From positions 1 to 64,000 of the forward strand of contig NZ_LXES01000038.1 of assembly GCF_001654845.1 (NCBI RefSeq): a stretch of 64,000 nt of DNA, written 5' to 3'. Shown piece by piece: positions 19,858-29,299 of the stretch. Both the position numbers and the translations under genes were made by a program. How positions within the stretch are numbered: position 1 is the first letter of the stretch; each line of letters opens with the position of its first letter. Origin of the DNA: Enterobacter soli ATCC BAA-2102 (GTDB lineage Bacteria; Pseudomonadota; Gammaproteobacteria; Enterobacterales; Enterobacteriaceae). The notes under the pieces were generated by a model, which was not told where the DNA came from, ran no database searches, and was given only the letters and a program-made list of their open reading frames with translations.

Positions 19858-20586
19858 TTACTCTTTAGCAAACCGGGTGGAAACAAGCCCGTAGACCACC
19901 ACCTGAGAAAACCAGACCCACCACCCAGCCCACAGGTTGTGAGAGAAGAAATGCGCCCCGCGCATGACCTGGCCGTAACCCATTGCCAGGCCTAACACAA
20001 CGCCCAGCACAACGAAGCTCCATGCCAGGCGAGGGCGCTCGCGCCAGAAGGCAAAAAACAGGCCCATGACCATAAAGCCACTGGAGGCATGCCCACCCGG
20101 GAAGCAGCGACCGGGGCCACTGTCTGCCGGGGCAGAGCCGAACAGGGGATAAGAGACAGCCTTACCGCCATATTCCACCAGATCCCACGGGCAACTGTGA
20201 TGGCTTACGCTTTTCAGCACGCCAACAACCAGCGCACCCAGCCCCATCAACAGCGCGGCTGTCACCAGCCTCGCGTTACGCTTGTATGCACCGTAAAACA
20301 ATACCACCGCGCCTAAAGCAATGGCGATGTACTTCGCCAGCCGGTGATTTAACAAATCCAGCAGCGGGTTTTGCTGCAACGGGAAGCGCTGCGCTGCGGC
20401 GTCATACCAAAAGCCTGTTATCCATCTGTCGAGCGTTTCATCGCGAGATAGCCAGGTAAACAAAACGGCAAGGACTATCAGCGCGAAAAGCTGATAACCA
20501 TAAAAGCGGCCCGGCAAACGGTAAAGTCGTTTTGTCTTATTTGTCGGTAACTTAGATAATTCTGAACGGCTGGAGGTTTGTGCCAT
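19858..20586 (-). CDS. Additional PAP2-family membrane phosphatase
   Basis: A 242-residue integral membrane protein with about five or six membrane segments after a charged 26-residue cytosolic N-terminus. PAP2 motifs are recognisable but of a divergent subclass: KSVSHHSCPWD (Cys replaces the usual Arg before Pro), CFPGGHASSGF, and MRGAHFFSHNLWAG (no Asp after the second His). Proteins with this CPWD/RGAHFFSH pattern act on lipid phosphates, possibly lipid A or undecaprenyl species; I cannot name the substrate. It is not part of the E. coli K-12 order here. It is the first gene of an operon with ybjG and sits 46 bases downstream of a PmrA/BasR-type box. Confidence 0.8.
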   Translation of the reverse strand: MAQTSSRSELSKLPTNKTKRLYRLPGRFYGYQLFALIVLAVLFTWLSRDETLDRWITGFWYDAAAQRFPLQQNPLLDLLNHRLAKYIAIALGAVVLFYGAYKRNARLVTAALLMGLGALVVGVLKSVSHHSCPWDLVEYGGKAVSYPLFGSAPADSGPGRCFPGGHASSGFMVMGLFFAFWRERPRLAWSFVVLGVVLGLAMGYGQVMRGAHFFSHNLWAGWWVWFSQVVVYGLVSTRFAKE

Positions 20587-20610
20587 AATTAAGGTCAGTG
20601 ACGTGAAATG

Positions 20611-20648
20611 TGGTTATCATATTAGTGTCAACTTAAGGAAACCTTAAA
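20611..20648 (-). promoter_or_regulatory. PmrA/BasR box and -10 element for the PAP2-ybjG operon
   Basis: Read on the minus strand, TTTAAG-N5-CTTAAG (20648 to 20632) matches the PmrA/BasR consensus YTTAAK-N5-YTTAAK at every fixed position. Ten bases further downstream is TATGAT, a plausible -10 hexamer. The ATG of the PAP2 gene follows. In E. coli, ybjG is a known BasR target, which supports the reading. The call is by eye, without a matrix score. Confidence 0.65.
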
Positions 20649-20819
20649 CAACGACGATATACTCGCGCTACTCCAGGTTGCCTGTGCCTCGCTGCCTTTA
20701 TGCAATCTGAATTATTCAGGATCCAGGTGCTTTATTTCTGTTTCTCCTCGATAAATGACTATCTCAGGAAGCAGCATTTCATTACACTCACCGCGATTTT
20801 TTCATCATAAAGAGACTGC

Positions 20820-22052
20820 ATGTTAAACCGTTCTTCTTCCGGTAATCGTCTGGGACGTCAGGCGTTACTTTTTCCTCTGTGTCTGGTGCTCTACGAATTC
20901 TCAACCTACATCGGCAACGATATGATCCAGCCGGGCATGTTGGCTGTTGTCGAACAGTACAACGCAGGTATTGAGTGGGTACCGACCTCTATGACCGCCT
21001 ATCTGGCTGGCGGCATGTTTTTACAGTGGCTGTTAGGCCCACTGTCAGATCGTATTGGCCGTCGTCCGGTGATGCTGACGGGCGTGGTGTGGTTTATCGT
21101 GACCTGTCTTGCCACGCTGCTGGCGCAAAACATTGAGCAATTTACGCTGCTGCGTTTCCTGCAAGGGGTGAGCCTGTGCTTTATCGGCGCGGTGGGGTAT
21201 GCGGCGATTCAGGAATCCTTTGAAGAAGCGGTGTGTATCAAAATTACCGCGCTGATGGCGAACGTTGCGCTGATTGCCCCCTTGCTTGGGCCGCTGGTGG
21301 GGGCTGCATGGGTGCATGTAGCGCCGTGGGAGGGGATGTTTATTCTCTTTGCAGCGCTTGCGGCTATCTCCTTCTTTGGCCTGCATCGGGCGATGCCGGA
21401 AACCGCCACCCGGTTGGGTGAAAAGCTGTCCCTTAAAGATCTGGGGCGCGATTACAAAGAAGTGCTGAAAAACATCCGTTTTGTGGCGGGCGCGCTGGCA
21501 ACGGGCTTTGTCAGCCTGCCATTGCTGGCGTGGATTGCGCAGTCACCGGTCATTATCATCAGCGGCGAGCAGCTCAGCAGCTATGAGTACGGCCTGCTCC
21601 AGGTGCCGATTTTTGGTGCTCTGATTATTGGTAACCTGGTGCTGGCGCGTCTGACTTCGCGTCGTACCGTGCGTTCGTTGATAATCATGGGTGGCTGGCC
21701 GATTGCTGCCGGGCTGATTGTGGCGGCGGTGGCTACCGTGGCGTCATCACACGCTTACCTGTGGATGACCGCGGGGCTGAGTCTGTATGCCTTTGGCATC
21801 GGTCTGGCAAACGCCGGGCTGGTGCGCCTGACGCTGTTCGCCAGCGACATGAGTAAAGGTACAGTGTCTGCCGCGATGGGCATGTTACAGATGCTGATTT
21901 TTACCGTCGGTATCGAGGTGAGCAAACACGCTTACGCGTTGGGTGGCAATGGGTTGTTCAGCCTGTTTAACCTGGCCAATGGCGTGTTGTGGGTTGGCCT
22001 GATGGTGGTGTTCCTGAAGGATAAACGTGTCGGGAATGCGTTGCAGCCGTAA
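20820..22052 (+). CDS. mdfA: Multidrug efflux transporter MdfA (Cmr)
   Basis: A 410-residue major facilitator superfamily drug/proton antiporter with 12 membrane spans. It exports lipophilic cations and chloramphenicol in E. coli. The proton and substrate carboxylates Glu26 and Asp34 ([10 protein letters not shown]) are conserved, and the loop 2-3 motif [14 protein letters not shown] is intact, as is motif C in the fifth span. It is monocistronic and divergent from the PAP2-ybjG operon. Confidence 0.95.
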   Translation: MLNRSSSGNRLGRQALLFPLCLVLYEFSTYIGNDMIQPGMLAVVEQYNAGIEWVPTSMTAYLAGGMFLQWLLGPLSDRIGRRPVMLTGVVWFIVTCLATLLAQNIEQFTLLRFLQGVSLCFIGAVGYAAIQESFEEAVCIKITALMANVALIAPLLGPLVGAAWVHVAPWEGMFILFAALAAISFFGLHRAMPETATRLGEKLSLKDLGRDYKEVLKNIRFVAGALATGFVSLPLLAWIAQSPVIIISGEQLSSYEYGLLQVPIFGALIIGNLVLARLTSRRTVRSLIIMGGWPIAAGLIVAAVATVASSHAYLWMTAGLSLYAFGIGLANAGLVRLTLFASDMSKGTVSAAMGMLQMLIFTVGIEVSKHAYALGGNGLFSLFNLANGVLWVGLMVVFLKDKRVGNALQP

Positions 22053-22059
22053 TCTGTTA

Positions 22060-22086
22060 GTTCCCTCTCCCGGCGGGAGAGGGAAC
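22060..22086. repeat. Perfect palindrome, shortened REP-like unit, between mdfA and ybjI
   Basis: GTTCCCTCTCCC and its exact complement, with a three-base centre, start 8 bases after the mdfA stop. It shares the CCCTCTCCC core of the other elements in this window and could act as a terminator for both convergent genes. In E. coli K-12 the gene ybjH occupies this junction. Confidence 0.7.
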
Positions 22087-22092
22087 GTAAAC

Positions 22093-22905
22093 TCAATTAA
22101 ACGGCGCTTCCCGGTTCAGTACCTTCTCAATCACATCCAGTACGCCTTCATCGTTATTGTGCGGCGCTTCAAACCGGGCGACCTCTTTAATGTGGGGTCT
22201 GGCATTGGCCATCGCAAAGCTAAAGCCCGACTGACTCAGCATCTCCACGTCGTTTCCGCTGTCACCAAAGGCGACCACCTCACCGTTTTCGATGCCCCAG
22301 TGCTGCTGTAAAATCCGCAGGCCGTTGGCTTTATGCACGCCGGGGATAATCAGGTCGATACTGCCGTGGCCCGTGGTGACGGGCACCATGATATCGCCCA
22401 GTTTTTCATGCAGCATCGGTTGGATGCGCGGGATTTCATCATCTGAAACGTTAAGCCCAAACTTGAAGAAAATATCGTTCAGATTGTCGAAGTTATCCAC
22501 CATTTCAAGCCGGTGGTAGTACTGGGCGGCAATTGCCTTAAAGCTGTCATTGTAGGATTTCAGCGTATAGGCGCTGCTTTTGCCACAGGCGATGATCTCC
22601 ACTTCCGGGACATCGCTCAACACGGCAGCCACGGTTGTAAAGTCCTCTTTCGACAGTTCGCCGTTAAACACGTCTTCACCGGCATTCACCACCCAGCCGC
22701 CGTTTTCGGCCACAAAGGCTATTTCGCGCGCGATTTCCGGGAAGAATGAAATCAGCTGGTAATACTGGTTTCCGCTGGCGACAACAAAGCGAATGCCTTG
22801 TTCTTTCATGCGCGCATATTGCGACAGGAAACGCTCGCGATTGTAAGTTTTCGCATCGCTCAGGAAGGTGCCATCCATGTCGACTGCAATCAGTTTAACG
22901 CTCAT
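22093..22905 (-). CDS. ybjI: HAD-superfamily phosphatase YbjI
   Basis: A 270-residue Cof-type haloacid dehalogenase phosphatase. The nucleophile motif is DMDGTF near residue 9, motif II is in VVASGN, and motif IV is [12 protein letters not shown]. coli YbjI dephosphorylates flavin mononucleotide and sugar phosphates in vitro. The start at 22905 ([11 protein letters not shown]) fits E. coli; the longer reading from 22971 lies wholly inside ybjJ. It overlaps the ybjJ end by 11 bases, so the genes are co-transcribed. Confidence 0.92.
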   Translation of the reverse strand: MSVKLIAVDMDGTFLSDAKTYNRERFLSQYARMKEQGIRFVVASGNQYYQLISFFPEIAREIAFVAENGGWVVNAGEDVFNGELSKEDFTTVAAVLSDVPEVEIIACGKSSAYTLKSYNDSFKAIAAQYYHRLEMVDNFDNLNDIFFKFGLNVSDDEIPRIQPMLHEKLGDIMVPVTTGHGSIDLIIPGVHKANGLRILQQHWGIENGEVVAFGDSGNDVEMLSQSGFSFAMANARPHIKEVARFEAPHNNDEGVLDVIEKVLNREAPFN

Positions 22906-24109
22906 ATCCCTTCTCCAGTGTCGAGTGTTCTGCTTCTGGTTTTGCCACCGCGCGCGCCACCAGCGCCGCAATCATGACCAACCCTAACACCACCAGCATG
23001 GCGCTGCGCAACCCGTAGTGCTCACCCAGGAAGCCAAGCAGTGGCGGCCCCACCAGGAAGGCGAGGTAACCCGTCGTGGCAACCACGCTGACGCGCGTTG
23101 GGGCATCCGGGCCGGTGTCGCTGGCGGCGGAAATGGTCAGCGGGAAGCCCAGCGATGCGCCAAGCCCCCACAAAATCACCGAGACACCGGCAATCCAGTC
23201 GACATCCACAAAGATGATCATCGCAATCCCCAGTCCGCCCAGCAGGGCACTGGCACGAACCACCGTCACGCGGCTATAGCGGTCGATGAACCAGCCACCG
23301 GTAAAGCGACCAACGGTCATCCCCAGCGTAAATCCGGCGTAAATCAGCGAGCCGGAGGTTGGGCTAAAGCCGTGACCATCCACCATTAACAGCGGTAGCC
23401 AGTCATTTGCGGAGCCTTCGGCAAAGGCCATAGCCAGCACCACCACGCCAATCAGCATCAGTTGCATGTCGCGGTAAAACGGCAACCCTTTCTCAGCAGA
23501 TTTTTGTTCGTCGGCGGAGTTTTTGCCCGTACCATTCGGGATAGCCCTGATCCCGGTGAGAATGGGAACAATACAGACCAGCGCTGCCAGTACGATATGC
23601 AGACTGGCGGCGATCCCAAACGCCGTGAGTGCCATCCCGACGCCAGCGCCTGCCAGCGTGCCGAGGCTGTAAAAGCCATGCATCATGGGCAGCACGGTTT
23701 TGTTCATCTCGCGCTCGACGGCTGCCCCTTCAACGTTTATCGCCACTTCGGCTGCACCAAAACTGCCGCCAAACACCGTCAAACCCAGAGCGAACACTAC
23801 AGGGGAGGCGAACCACAACGCCAGGCTCAGTACCAACATCCCGAATACCGCACAGCACATGGTGGTGCGAATGACTGTGCGCGTACCAAAACGCTTCACC
23901 AGCCATGCGGAGCAGAGAATACCGCTCATTGAGCCGACCGACAGGCCAAACAGCACAATGCCCATTTCCGCGGTGGATACCGACAAAATGTCGCGGATAG
24001 CGGGTGTACGGGTCGCCCAGGACGCCATAAGCAGTCCGGGAATAAAGAAGAACATAAAGAGTGCCCACATGCGTAGTCGCAGGGCTTTACGGGGTGAGGT
24101 TAGCGTCAT
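22895..24109 (-). CDS. ybjJ: Major facilitator superfamily transporter YbjJ
   Basis: A 404-residue inner-membrane protein with about 12 spans, matching E. coli YbjJ, whose substrate is unknown. Recognisable segments include [15 protein letters not shown] and [19 protein letters not shown]. The ATG at 24109 (MTLTSPRK) is taken because upstream in-frame ATGs would place the start across the divergent rcdA promoter region. It heads the ybjJ-ybjI operon, divergent from rcdA, and may be controlled by RcdA through the shared intergenic dyad at 24159-24172. Confidence 0.9.
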   Translation of the reverse strand: MTLTSPRKALRLRMWALFMFFFIPGLLMASWATRTPAIRDILSVSTAEMGIVLFGLSVGSMSGILCSAWLVKRFGTRTVIRTTMCCAVFGMLVLSLALWFASPVVFALGLTVFGGSFGAAEVAINVEGAAVEREMNKTVLPMMHGFYSLGTLAGAGVGMALTAFGIAASLHIVLAALVCIVPILTGIRAIPNGTGKNSADEQKSAEKGLPFYRDMQLMLIGVVVLAMAFAEGSANDWLPLLMVDGHGFSPTSGSLIYAGFTLGMTVGRFTGGWFIDRYSRVTVVRASALLGGLGIAMIIFVDVDWIAGVSVILWGLGASLGFPLTISAASDTGPDAPTRVSVVATTGYLAFLVGPPLLGFLGEHYGLRSAMLVVLGLVMIAALVARAVAKPEAEHSTLEKGYER

Positions 24110-24158
24110 TGAGGTAAGCACCAGAAGTACAACAATAGCGACAACACTACCAAGTTTG

Positions 24159-24172
24159 TGTACATTTGTACA
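24159..24172. promoter_or_regulatory. Palindrome, likely RcdA (TetR-type) operator
   Basis: TGTACA-TT-TGTACA lies in the 82-base region between divergent ybjJ and rcdA, ending 19 bases before the rcdA start codon. TetR-family repressors usually bind such dyads beside their own gene. Assignment to RcdA is inference from position. Confidence 0.55.
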
Positions 24173-24191
24173 TAAACGAGATGAGGATTTT

Positions 24192-24743
24192 ATGAGCAGA
24201 CCACCGAACGATCCCAACCGTCGGGAAAAGATACTTCAGGCCACGCTGGATACCATTGCTGAACATGGGATCCATGCGGTTACACACCGTAAAATTGCCA
24301 GTTGCGCAGGCGTGCCGCTGGGATCGATGACCTACTATTTCGACGGTAAGGAATCGCTACTTGAAGAGGCGTTCACGTGGTTCACACGGCAGATGTCGCA
24401 GCAGTATCGCGATTACTTTGCGGGTGTTAGCGACCCGGAAATGGCCTGTGAGTCTATCACCACCCTGATCCACAGTTCTGAAGTCACCACGCCGCACAAT
24501 ATGGAGCTGATGTATCAACTGTATGCCTTTATGAACCGTAGCCCGGCGCTCAAAACGGTGATGCAGGACTGGATGAAAATGAGCCAGAACACGCTTGAGC
24601 AGTGGTTTGATCCGGTCACCGCCCGCGCGCTGGATGCGTTTATTGAAGGCATGACCCTTCACTTTGTGACGGACCGACAACCACTATCCCGGGAGGAAAT
24701 CCGCATGATGGTGGGAAGGATAGCGGGTAAGGACGGAAGCTAG
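24192..24743 (+). CDS. rcdA: TetR-family regulator RcdA (YbjK)
   Basis: A 183-residue TetR-type regulator. The N-terminal helix-turn-helix spans roughly residues 10-50 ([20 protein letters not shown] then MTYYF); the rest is a ligand or dimer domain. E. coli RcdA activates csgD and so affects curli and biofilm. The ATG at 24192 is chosen because the very long upstream reading is antisense to ybjJ. Its stop codon overlaps that of the convergent dehydrogenase-like gene by 4 bases, which differs from E. coli where rybB comes next. Confidence 0.9.
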   Translation: MSRPPNDPNRREKILQATLDTIAEHGIHAVTHRKIASCAGVPLGSMTYYFDGKESLLEEAFTWFTRQMSQQYRDYFAGVSDPEMACESITTLIHSSEVTTPHNMELMYQLYAFMNRSPALKTVMQDWMKMSQNTLEQWFDPVTARALDAFIEGMTLHFVTDRQPLSREEIRMMVGRIAGKDGS

Positions 24744-25516
24744 TAAGTGGTTGCCCCTGCCGTCATATTCACCATTGTGCCCGTCATCGCATTGGCCTCA
24801 TCCGACGCCAGAAACGCGATGGTATTTGCTACCTGGGCAAGCGTCGGCAGGCGTTTTAGCATGGTGCTCTGCGCCGCACCGCCTAAAAATGCGTCCACTG
24901 AAATGCCCATGCCTTTTGCCTTAGCGGCAAACAATTCCCCCACATACGACCCCGCCTGAACCGCATCGGCAATCGCGTGGGAGCGTACGCATAGCACCCG
25001 GATATTTTTCGGCCCCAGCTCACCGGCAAGCGCCCGTGTAAAAGCCTCTATTCCCGCACACCCCACGATATGCCCGAGATGGCCCGGCATCGCCATATTC
25101 GCCGCTGGTGCGACGATAGTGATAATGCAGCCTGCGCGCTCAGCTCCCATCTTTGGTGAAACAGCTTTTGCAATGTTGAAATACGCGGTGAGGAAAGGAT
25201 CGAATCCTTGCCTGAATTCAGACAGGGTTAATTCGTCGATACGTTTACCCTGATCGTGCATAAAACCGGTGGCGTTAACCACCACGTCAATGCTTGTGAG
25301 GGCCGGAAGCGGGTCTGTGCCGTGGAGGGCATCGAAGATAAACGTACTGGCCGTGCCGCCTGCGGCGCGGATGCTTTCTGCTGTGGCGTCCAGTCTGGCC
25401 TGGTTACGTGCGCCGAGGTATACATGCGCTCCATCGCGTGCCAGAGCGTGCGCCACCGCACTGCCGATAGCACCGCTACCGCCGAAGACGAGTGCGGTCT
25501 GGTGTTTGAGTTGCAT
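24740..25516 (-). CDS. SDR-fold protein with degenerate active site
   Basis: A 258-residue Rossmann-fold protein of the short-chain dehydrogenase/reductase family. The nucleotide loop GGSGAIGSA at residues 13-21 and the NAT-type strand VVVNATGF are present, and the C-terminal [18 protein letters not shown] is typical. The catalytic Ser-Tyr-Lys set is not visible: where Y-x3-K is expected the sequence reads HIVGC, and the Ser strand reads IITIVAPAA. It may bind a nucleotide without classical reductase chemistry. It is not present between rcdA and rybB in E. coli K-12. No function is assigned. Confidence 0.78.
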   Translation of the reverse strand: MQLKHQTALVFGGSGAIGSAVAHALARDGAHVYLGARNQARLDATAESIRAAGGTASTFIFDALHGTDPLPALTSIDVVVNATGFMHDQGKRIDELTLSEFRQGFDPFLTAYFNIAKAVSPKMGAERAGCIITIVAPAANMAMPGHLGHIVGCAGIEAFTRALAGELGPKNIRVLCVRSHAIADAVQAGSYVGELFAAKAKGMGISVDAFLGGAAQSTMLKRLPTLAQVANTIAFLASDEANAMTGTMVNMTAGATTY

Positions 25517-25599
25517 GTGTCCACCTTTGTCTGTTCGGGTGAACCAAAAGTATGTGCGATGGGCGGGGAATTGACGAGGGAAGGGGAAATTCAGGCAAC

Positions 25600-25678
25600 A
25601 AAAAACCCATCAACCTTGAACCAAAACGGCGGGGTTGATGGGCTCCACAAATTGGGGACATCAAAGAAAAGCAGTGGC
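25600..25678 (-). ncRNA. rybB: RybB small RNA
   Basis: Read on the minus strand this is nearly identical to E. coli RybB: it starts GCCACTGCTTTTCTTTGATG, which is the seed region for outer-membrane porin mRNAs, and ends with a strong terminator hairpin built on CCCATCAACC and GGTTGATGGG followed by six Ts. RybB is a 79-80 base Hfq-dependent RNA made in envelope stress; it represses omp mRNAs. It lies upstream of ybjL as in E. coli. Confidence 0.95.
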
Positions 25679-25683
25679 ACTAA

Positions 25684-25712
25684 TTATGACTACCCCCAGA
25701 AAGAAAAGTTCT
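25684..25712 (-). promoter_or_regulatory. Sigma-E promoter of rybB
   Basis: On the minus strand, AGAACTT (25712-25706) serves as the sigma-E -35 element. GTCATAAT (25690-25684 region) serves as the -10, ending about 6 bases before the first base of RybB. This matches the known E. coli rybB promoter. Confidence 0.8.
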
Positions 25713-25754
25713 GCGCATATCTAAAATATTTTCGACTATGCGCAAATTTTCTTT

Positions 25755-27440
25755 TTATCCCAGTCCTGGCCAGATGATGATGATGAGCGTACCGGCGAGT
25801 GTCAGCAGGACGTTGGCGATAGCGTAGGTGCCCGCGTAACCCAGTGCCGGGATGTTGCTGCGCGCGGTGTCGCTGATAATTTCCATCGCCGGGGCGCAGG
25901 TACGCGCACCCATCATGGCGCCGAACAGCAGGGCGCGGTTCATGCGCAGCACATAGGCACCAAACAGGAAACAAATCACCACCGGCACCAGGCTGACGAT
26001 AAGTCCGGAAACCAACATTTGCCAACCGACGGCACCCAGACTGTGCCCAATGCCGCTACCGGCGCTTAAGCCTACGCCAGCCATAAACACCATCAGACCA
26101 AACTCTTTCACCATGTTCAGCGCACCCTGCGGGATATAACCGAAGGTCGGGTGGTTGGCTCGCAGGAAGCCCAGCATAATCCCGGCGAACAGCAAACCGG
26201 CGGCGTTACCGATGCCAAAACTAAAGTTGCTGAACTGGAAGGTGATCATCCCGATCATCAGGCCGACAATGAAGAAGGCGCAAAATGCCAGCAGATCGGT
26301 CACCTGGCTGTGAATGGAGATAAAGCCGATACGGTCAGCAACGGTTTTCACGCGGCGCGCATCGCCGCTCACTTGCAGTACATCACCTTTGTTCAGTACC
26401 ACGTTGTCGTCGATTGGCATCTCAATCTGGCTGCGGATCACGCGGTTTAAGAAACAACCGTGATCGGTCAGCTTCAGCTGTGCCAGGCGGCGGCCGACGG
26501 CGTTATGGTTTTTCACCACAATCTCTTCGGTGACGATACGCATGTCGAGCAGATCGCGGTCGAACACCTCTTTGCCGTTACGGAAACTGGGGTCGAGGCG
26601 GGCGTGGGCATCAGGGTAGCCTACCAGTGCGATATCATCGCCCATCTGCAATACGGCGTCTCCGTCCGGGTTTGCCAGAATACCGTTACGGCGGATACGT
26701 TCGATGTAACAACCTGTCTGGCGGTAAATACCCAGCTCGCGCAGGTTTTTACCGTCGGCCCAGGCAACCAGCTCTGGCCCCACGCGATAAGCGCGAATCA
26801 CCGGGAGATAGACTTTACGTTTGCTGTCGGTGTCCAGACCGCGCTCGCGGGCGATTTGCTGCGCGCTGGTCTGTAAATCCTGGTGCTGGAGTTTTGGCAG
26901 GTAACGCGCGCCAACAATCAGGCTCACCAGACCAATCAGATAGGTCAGGGCATAGCCCAGGCTCAGATGATCGAGTGCGGTTGAAAGGGAATCGCCTGCC
27001 ATTCCGGAGTGGCGAAGGGTATCGCCCGCACCGACCAGCACAGGCGTTGAGGTCATGGAGCCTGCCAGCATCCCGGCCGTTAAACCGATATCCCAGCCAA
27101 ACAGTTTACCCAGGCCTAACGCAATCAATAGCGCACTGCCGACCATCACCAAAGCCAGCATCAGGTAATTCTTACCGTCGCGGAAGAAAATTGAAAAAAA
27201 GTTCGGGCCTGCTTCCACGCCAACACAAAAAATAAACAGCATAAAGCCTAAGTTGAGCGCGTCCGTGTTAATGCTGAAATGTTGCTGACCTAATAATAAA
27301 GAAACGACTAAAACGCCAATCGAATTACCAAGTTGAACTGAGCCCAGGCGTAATTTACCCAGGCAAAGGCCCAGTGCCAGTACCACAAATAATAACAGGA
27401 TGTAATTCCCGTTTAACAAGTCTGCGACGTTTATATTCAC
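25755..27440 (-). CDS. ybjL: Putative transporter YbjL (aspartate:alanine exchanger family)
   Basis: A 561-residue inner-membrane protein of the AspT/YidE/YbjL family. Two blocks of membrane spans flank a central cytosolic region of about 200 residues with two RCK_C (TrkA-C) domains, for example around [19 protein letters not shown] and [16 protein letters not shown]. Conserved [13 protein letters not shown] and [14 protein letters not shown] repeats lie in the two membrane halves. The substrate is unproven in E. coli. Monocistronic, divergent from ybjM. Confidence 0.92.
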   Translation of the reverse strand: MNINVADLLNGNYILLLFVVLALGLCLGKLRLGSVQLGNSIGVLVVSLLLGQQHFSINTDALNLGFMLFIFCVGVEAGPNFFSIFFRDGKNYLMLALVMVGSALLIALGLGKLFGWDIGLTAGMLAGSMTSTPVLVGAGDTLRHSGMAGDSLSTALDHLSLGYALTYLIGLVSLIVGARYLPKLQHQDLQTSAQQIARERGLDTDSKRKVYLPVIRAYRVGPELVAWADGKNLRELGIYRQTGCYIERIRRNGILANPDGDAVLQMGDDIALVGYPDAHARLDPSFRNGKEVFDRDLLDMRIVTEEIVVKNHNAVGRRLAQLKLTDHGCFLNRVIRSQIEMPIDDNVVLNKGDVLQVSGDARRVKTVADRIGFISIHSQVTDLLAFCAFFIVGLMIGMITFQFSNFSFGIGNAAGLLFAGIMLGFLRANHPTFGYIPQGALNMVKEFGLMVFMAGVGLSAGSGIGHSLGAVGWQMLVSGLIVSLVPVVICFLFGAYVLRMNRALLFGAMMGARTCAPAMEIISDTARSNIPALGYAGTYAIANVLLTLAGTLIIIIWPGLG

Positions 27441-27714
27441 GGAGGCTAACTTCTTGTTTACCAGTAAGTTGTTGAATGAAGAGGCTATTTGGGCTACTGT
27501 TTTGAGCGTCAGGGAAAAATCCTAAATCCCATACACCCTTAATTAATTCCGTAAAACAATCGCCGCGGGTTAGTTTAATCGTATTAGCGATCGGCGGCTA
27601 CCTATTATCGCATTACCCTGTGCGGGCTTCGGCAAGGATTGCCACACTGCTTTATCTGACTGGGCGTCCACTGGACGAAAGTGTATTTGATAGAGAAGAA
27701 GTCAGGAGGATAGT

Positions 27715-28089
27715 TTGAACATTAAACGAAACTGGGCGGGCGTGATCAGCTGTTTTTTGTTGTTCACGGTGGTTTGCCTGTCTTTGGCCTTTAATGTGAA
27801 AGGGGCATTCAGGGCCTCAGGCCATCCGGAACTGGGTTTGCTCTTCTTCACCCTCCCTGGGGCGGCGGCCAGTTTTCTCTCTCGCCGGGGAGAGGTGGTC
27901 AGGCCGTTGCTAGGGGCGATGCTGGCAGCGCCATTGTGCCTGTTGCTGATGCGTCTGCTGTTTGTCACGACAAGAAGCTTTTGGCAGGAGCTGGCCTGGT
28001 TACTGAGCGGGGTTTTCTGGTGTGCGTTGGGCGCGCTGTGTTTCTTGTTCGTTCGTAGCCTGATGCGTCAGCGGCGTCACCACAAATAA
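27715..28089 (+). CDS. ybjM: Inner-membrane protein YbjM (TTG start)
   Basis: A 124-residue protein of unknown function with about four hydrophobic spans, matching E. coli YbjM (GAFRASGHPELGLLFF and RSFWQELAWLLSGVFWCALG are conserved). The start is TTG at 27715, preceded by a near-perfect AGGAGGA Shine-Dalgarno sequence at 27704-27710; no in-frame ATG gives the full first span. Divergent from ybjL, convergent with grxA. Confidence 0.83.
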   Translation: MNIKRNWAGVISCFLLFTVVCLSLAFNVKGAFRASGHPELGLLFFTLPGAAASFLSRRGEVVRPLLGAMLAAPLCLLLMRLLFVTTRSFWQELAWLLSGVFWCALGALCFLFVRSLMRQRRHHK

Positions 28090-28112
28090 AAACGCCCTCG
28101 CGTTGAGGGCGT
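28085..28112 (-). terminator. Terminator between ybjM and grxA
   Basis: The stem ACGCCCTC...GAGGGCGT (28092-28112) is followed on the minus strand by a T-rich tract, ending grxA transcripts. Its 5' side touches the ybjM stop codon, so it may act in both directions. Confidence 0.8.
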
Positions 28113-28119
28113 CATACCA

Positions 28120-28389
28120 TTACTGAGCGGCGAACAGGCCCAGGTTTTCTTTGGCGTAGGCTTCGAAATCGGTGCAGCCGCCAATGTGTTTCTGATCGAG
28201 GAAAATCTGCGGTACGGTTTCAACCGGTTTACCCACGGTTTTTTCCAGATCGGCTTTGCTGATCCCTTCCGCATGGATATCCACATAACGGAAGTTGAAG
28301 TCATCACGCTCTTCGGTCAGTTTTTCTGCCAGTTCTTTAGCGCGCACACAGTAAGGGCATCCTGGACGACCAAAAATTACTGCAAACAT
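28120..28389 (-). CDS. grxA: Glutaredoxin 1
   Basis: An 89-residue dithiol glutaredoxin. The active-site CPYC lies in GRPGCPYCVRAKEL, and the cis-proline segment VETVPQIFLDQ and glutathione-binding HIGGCTDFEAY follow. It reduces ribonucleotide reductase and, in E. coli, OxyR. Start at 28389 follows a good AGGAG (minus strand); a longer reading from 28440 is unsupported. Compared with E. coli it has a slightly longer C-terminus (GLFAAQ). Confidence 0.94.
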   Translation of the reverse strand: MFAVIFGRPGCPYCVRAKELAEKLTEERDDFNFRYVDIHAEGISKADLEKTVGKPVETVPQIFLDQKHIGGCTDFEAYAKENLGLFAAQ

Positions 28390-28576
28390 TTCTCTCTCCT
28401 CAAAAAACAAGCCTGACGGCGAATGATGCTTATATTGCACGATAACCAGCCGGAATGAAAAGAAGGTTTCACCTGTCGCTTTAATATCTTCAGGCTATGT
28501 TTGGCCAATTACATGCCCGGTATCTTTGCCTATACTGGCTGCCATACCGCGTACAGACCGACCAAAGAGAGACACC

Positions 28577-29299
28577 ATGACGCCAACGATTGACCTGCTG
28601 CGTTCCCACCGCTCCATTCGCCATTTCACTGATGAACCCATTACTCAGGCGCAACGCGAGGCGATCCTCGACAGCGCAAGAGGCACCTCCAGCTCCAGTT
28701 TTTTGCAGTGCTCCAGTATTATTCGCATCACCGACGTGGAACTGCGTGAGCAACTGGTCACCCTGACGGGCGGGCAGAAGCACGTTGCCCAGGCGGCAGA
28801 ATTCTGGGTTTTCTGCGCTGACTTTAACCGCCACCTGCAAATCTGTCCGGAGGCCGAGCTGGGCCTTGCTGAACAGCTGTTGCTGGGTGTGGTGGATACC
28901 GCACTGATGGCGCAAAACGCGCTGACGGCGGCAGAGTCTTTAGGGCTTGGCGGCGTGTACATCGGCGGCCTGCGCAACAACATTGAGGCCGTTACTGAAC
29001 TGCTGCATCTGCCAAAACATGTGTTACCGCTGTTTGGCCTGTGTCTTGGCTGGCCGGCTGATAACCCGGATGTGAAGCCGCGTTTGCCTGCGGCGATGAT
29101 CATGCATGAAAACCGCTACCAGCCTGTCGCTCAGGACGTGCTGGCGCAATACGATGAAGAGCTGGCGCACTACTACATGACGCGTGGCAGCAATACGCGC
29201 CGTGATACCTGGAGCGACCACATTCGCCGTACCATCATCAAAGAAAACCGCCCGTTTATACTCGATTATCTGCATAAACAGGGTTGGGCGACGCGCTAG
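28577..29299 (+). CDS. nfsA: Oxygen-insensitive NADPH nitroreductase NfsA
   Basis: A 240-residue FMN-dependent flavoprotein that reduces nitroaromatics and quinones by two electrons. The N-terminal [13 protein letters not shown], the [10 protein letters not shown] flavin segment and the C-terminal [16 protein letters not shown] are conserved with E. coli. The start at 28577 matches. In E. coli it is the second gene of ybjC-nfsA; ybjC is absent here, so nfsA must have its own promoter in the 187 bases after grxA's start. No convincing SoxS/MarA box was seen. Confidence 0.94.
   Translation: MTPTIDLLRSHRSIRHFTDEPITQAQREAILDSARGTSSSSFLQCSSIIRITDVELREQLVTLTGGQKHVAQAAEFWVFCADFNRHLQICPEAELGLAEQLLLGVVDTALMAQNALTAAESLGLGGVYIGGLRNNIEAVTELLHLPKHVLPLFGLCLGWPADNPDVKPRLPAAMIMHENRYQPVAQDVLAQYDEELAHYYMTRGSNTRRDTWSDHIRRTIIKENRPFILDYLHKQGWATR

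Noticed and set aside
23685..24191. Upstream extension of rcdA to 352 residues
   Set aside because: The extra 169 residues are antisense to ybjJ; the TetR domain starts at the ATG at 24192, as expected for the family.
28493..28515. SoxS/MarA box before nfsA
   Set aside because: GCCAAAC on the minus strand fits one half, but the GCAC half is missing at correct spacing.
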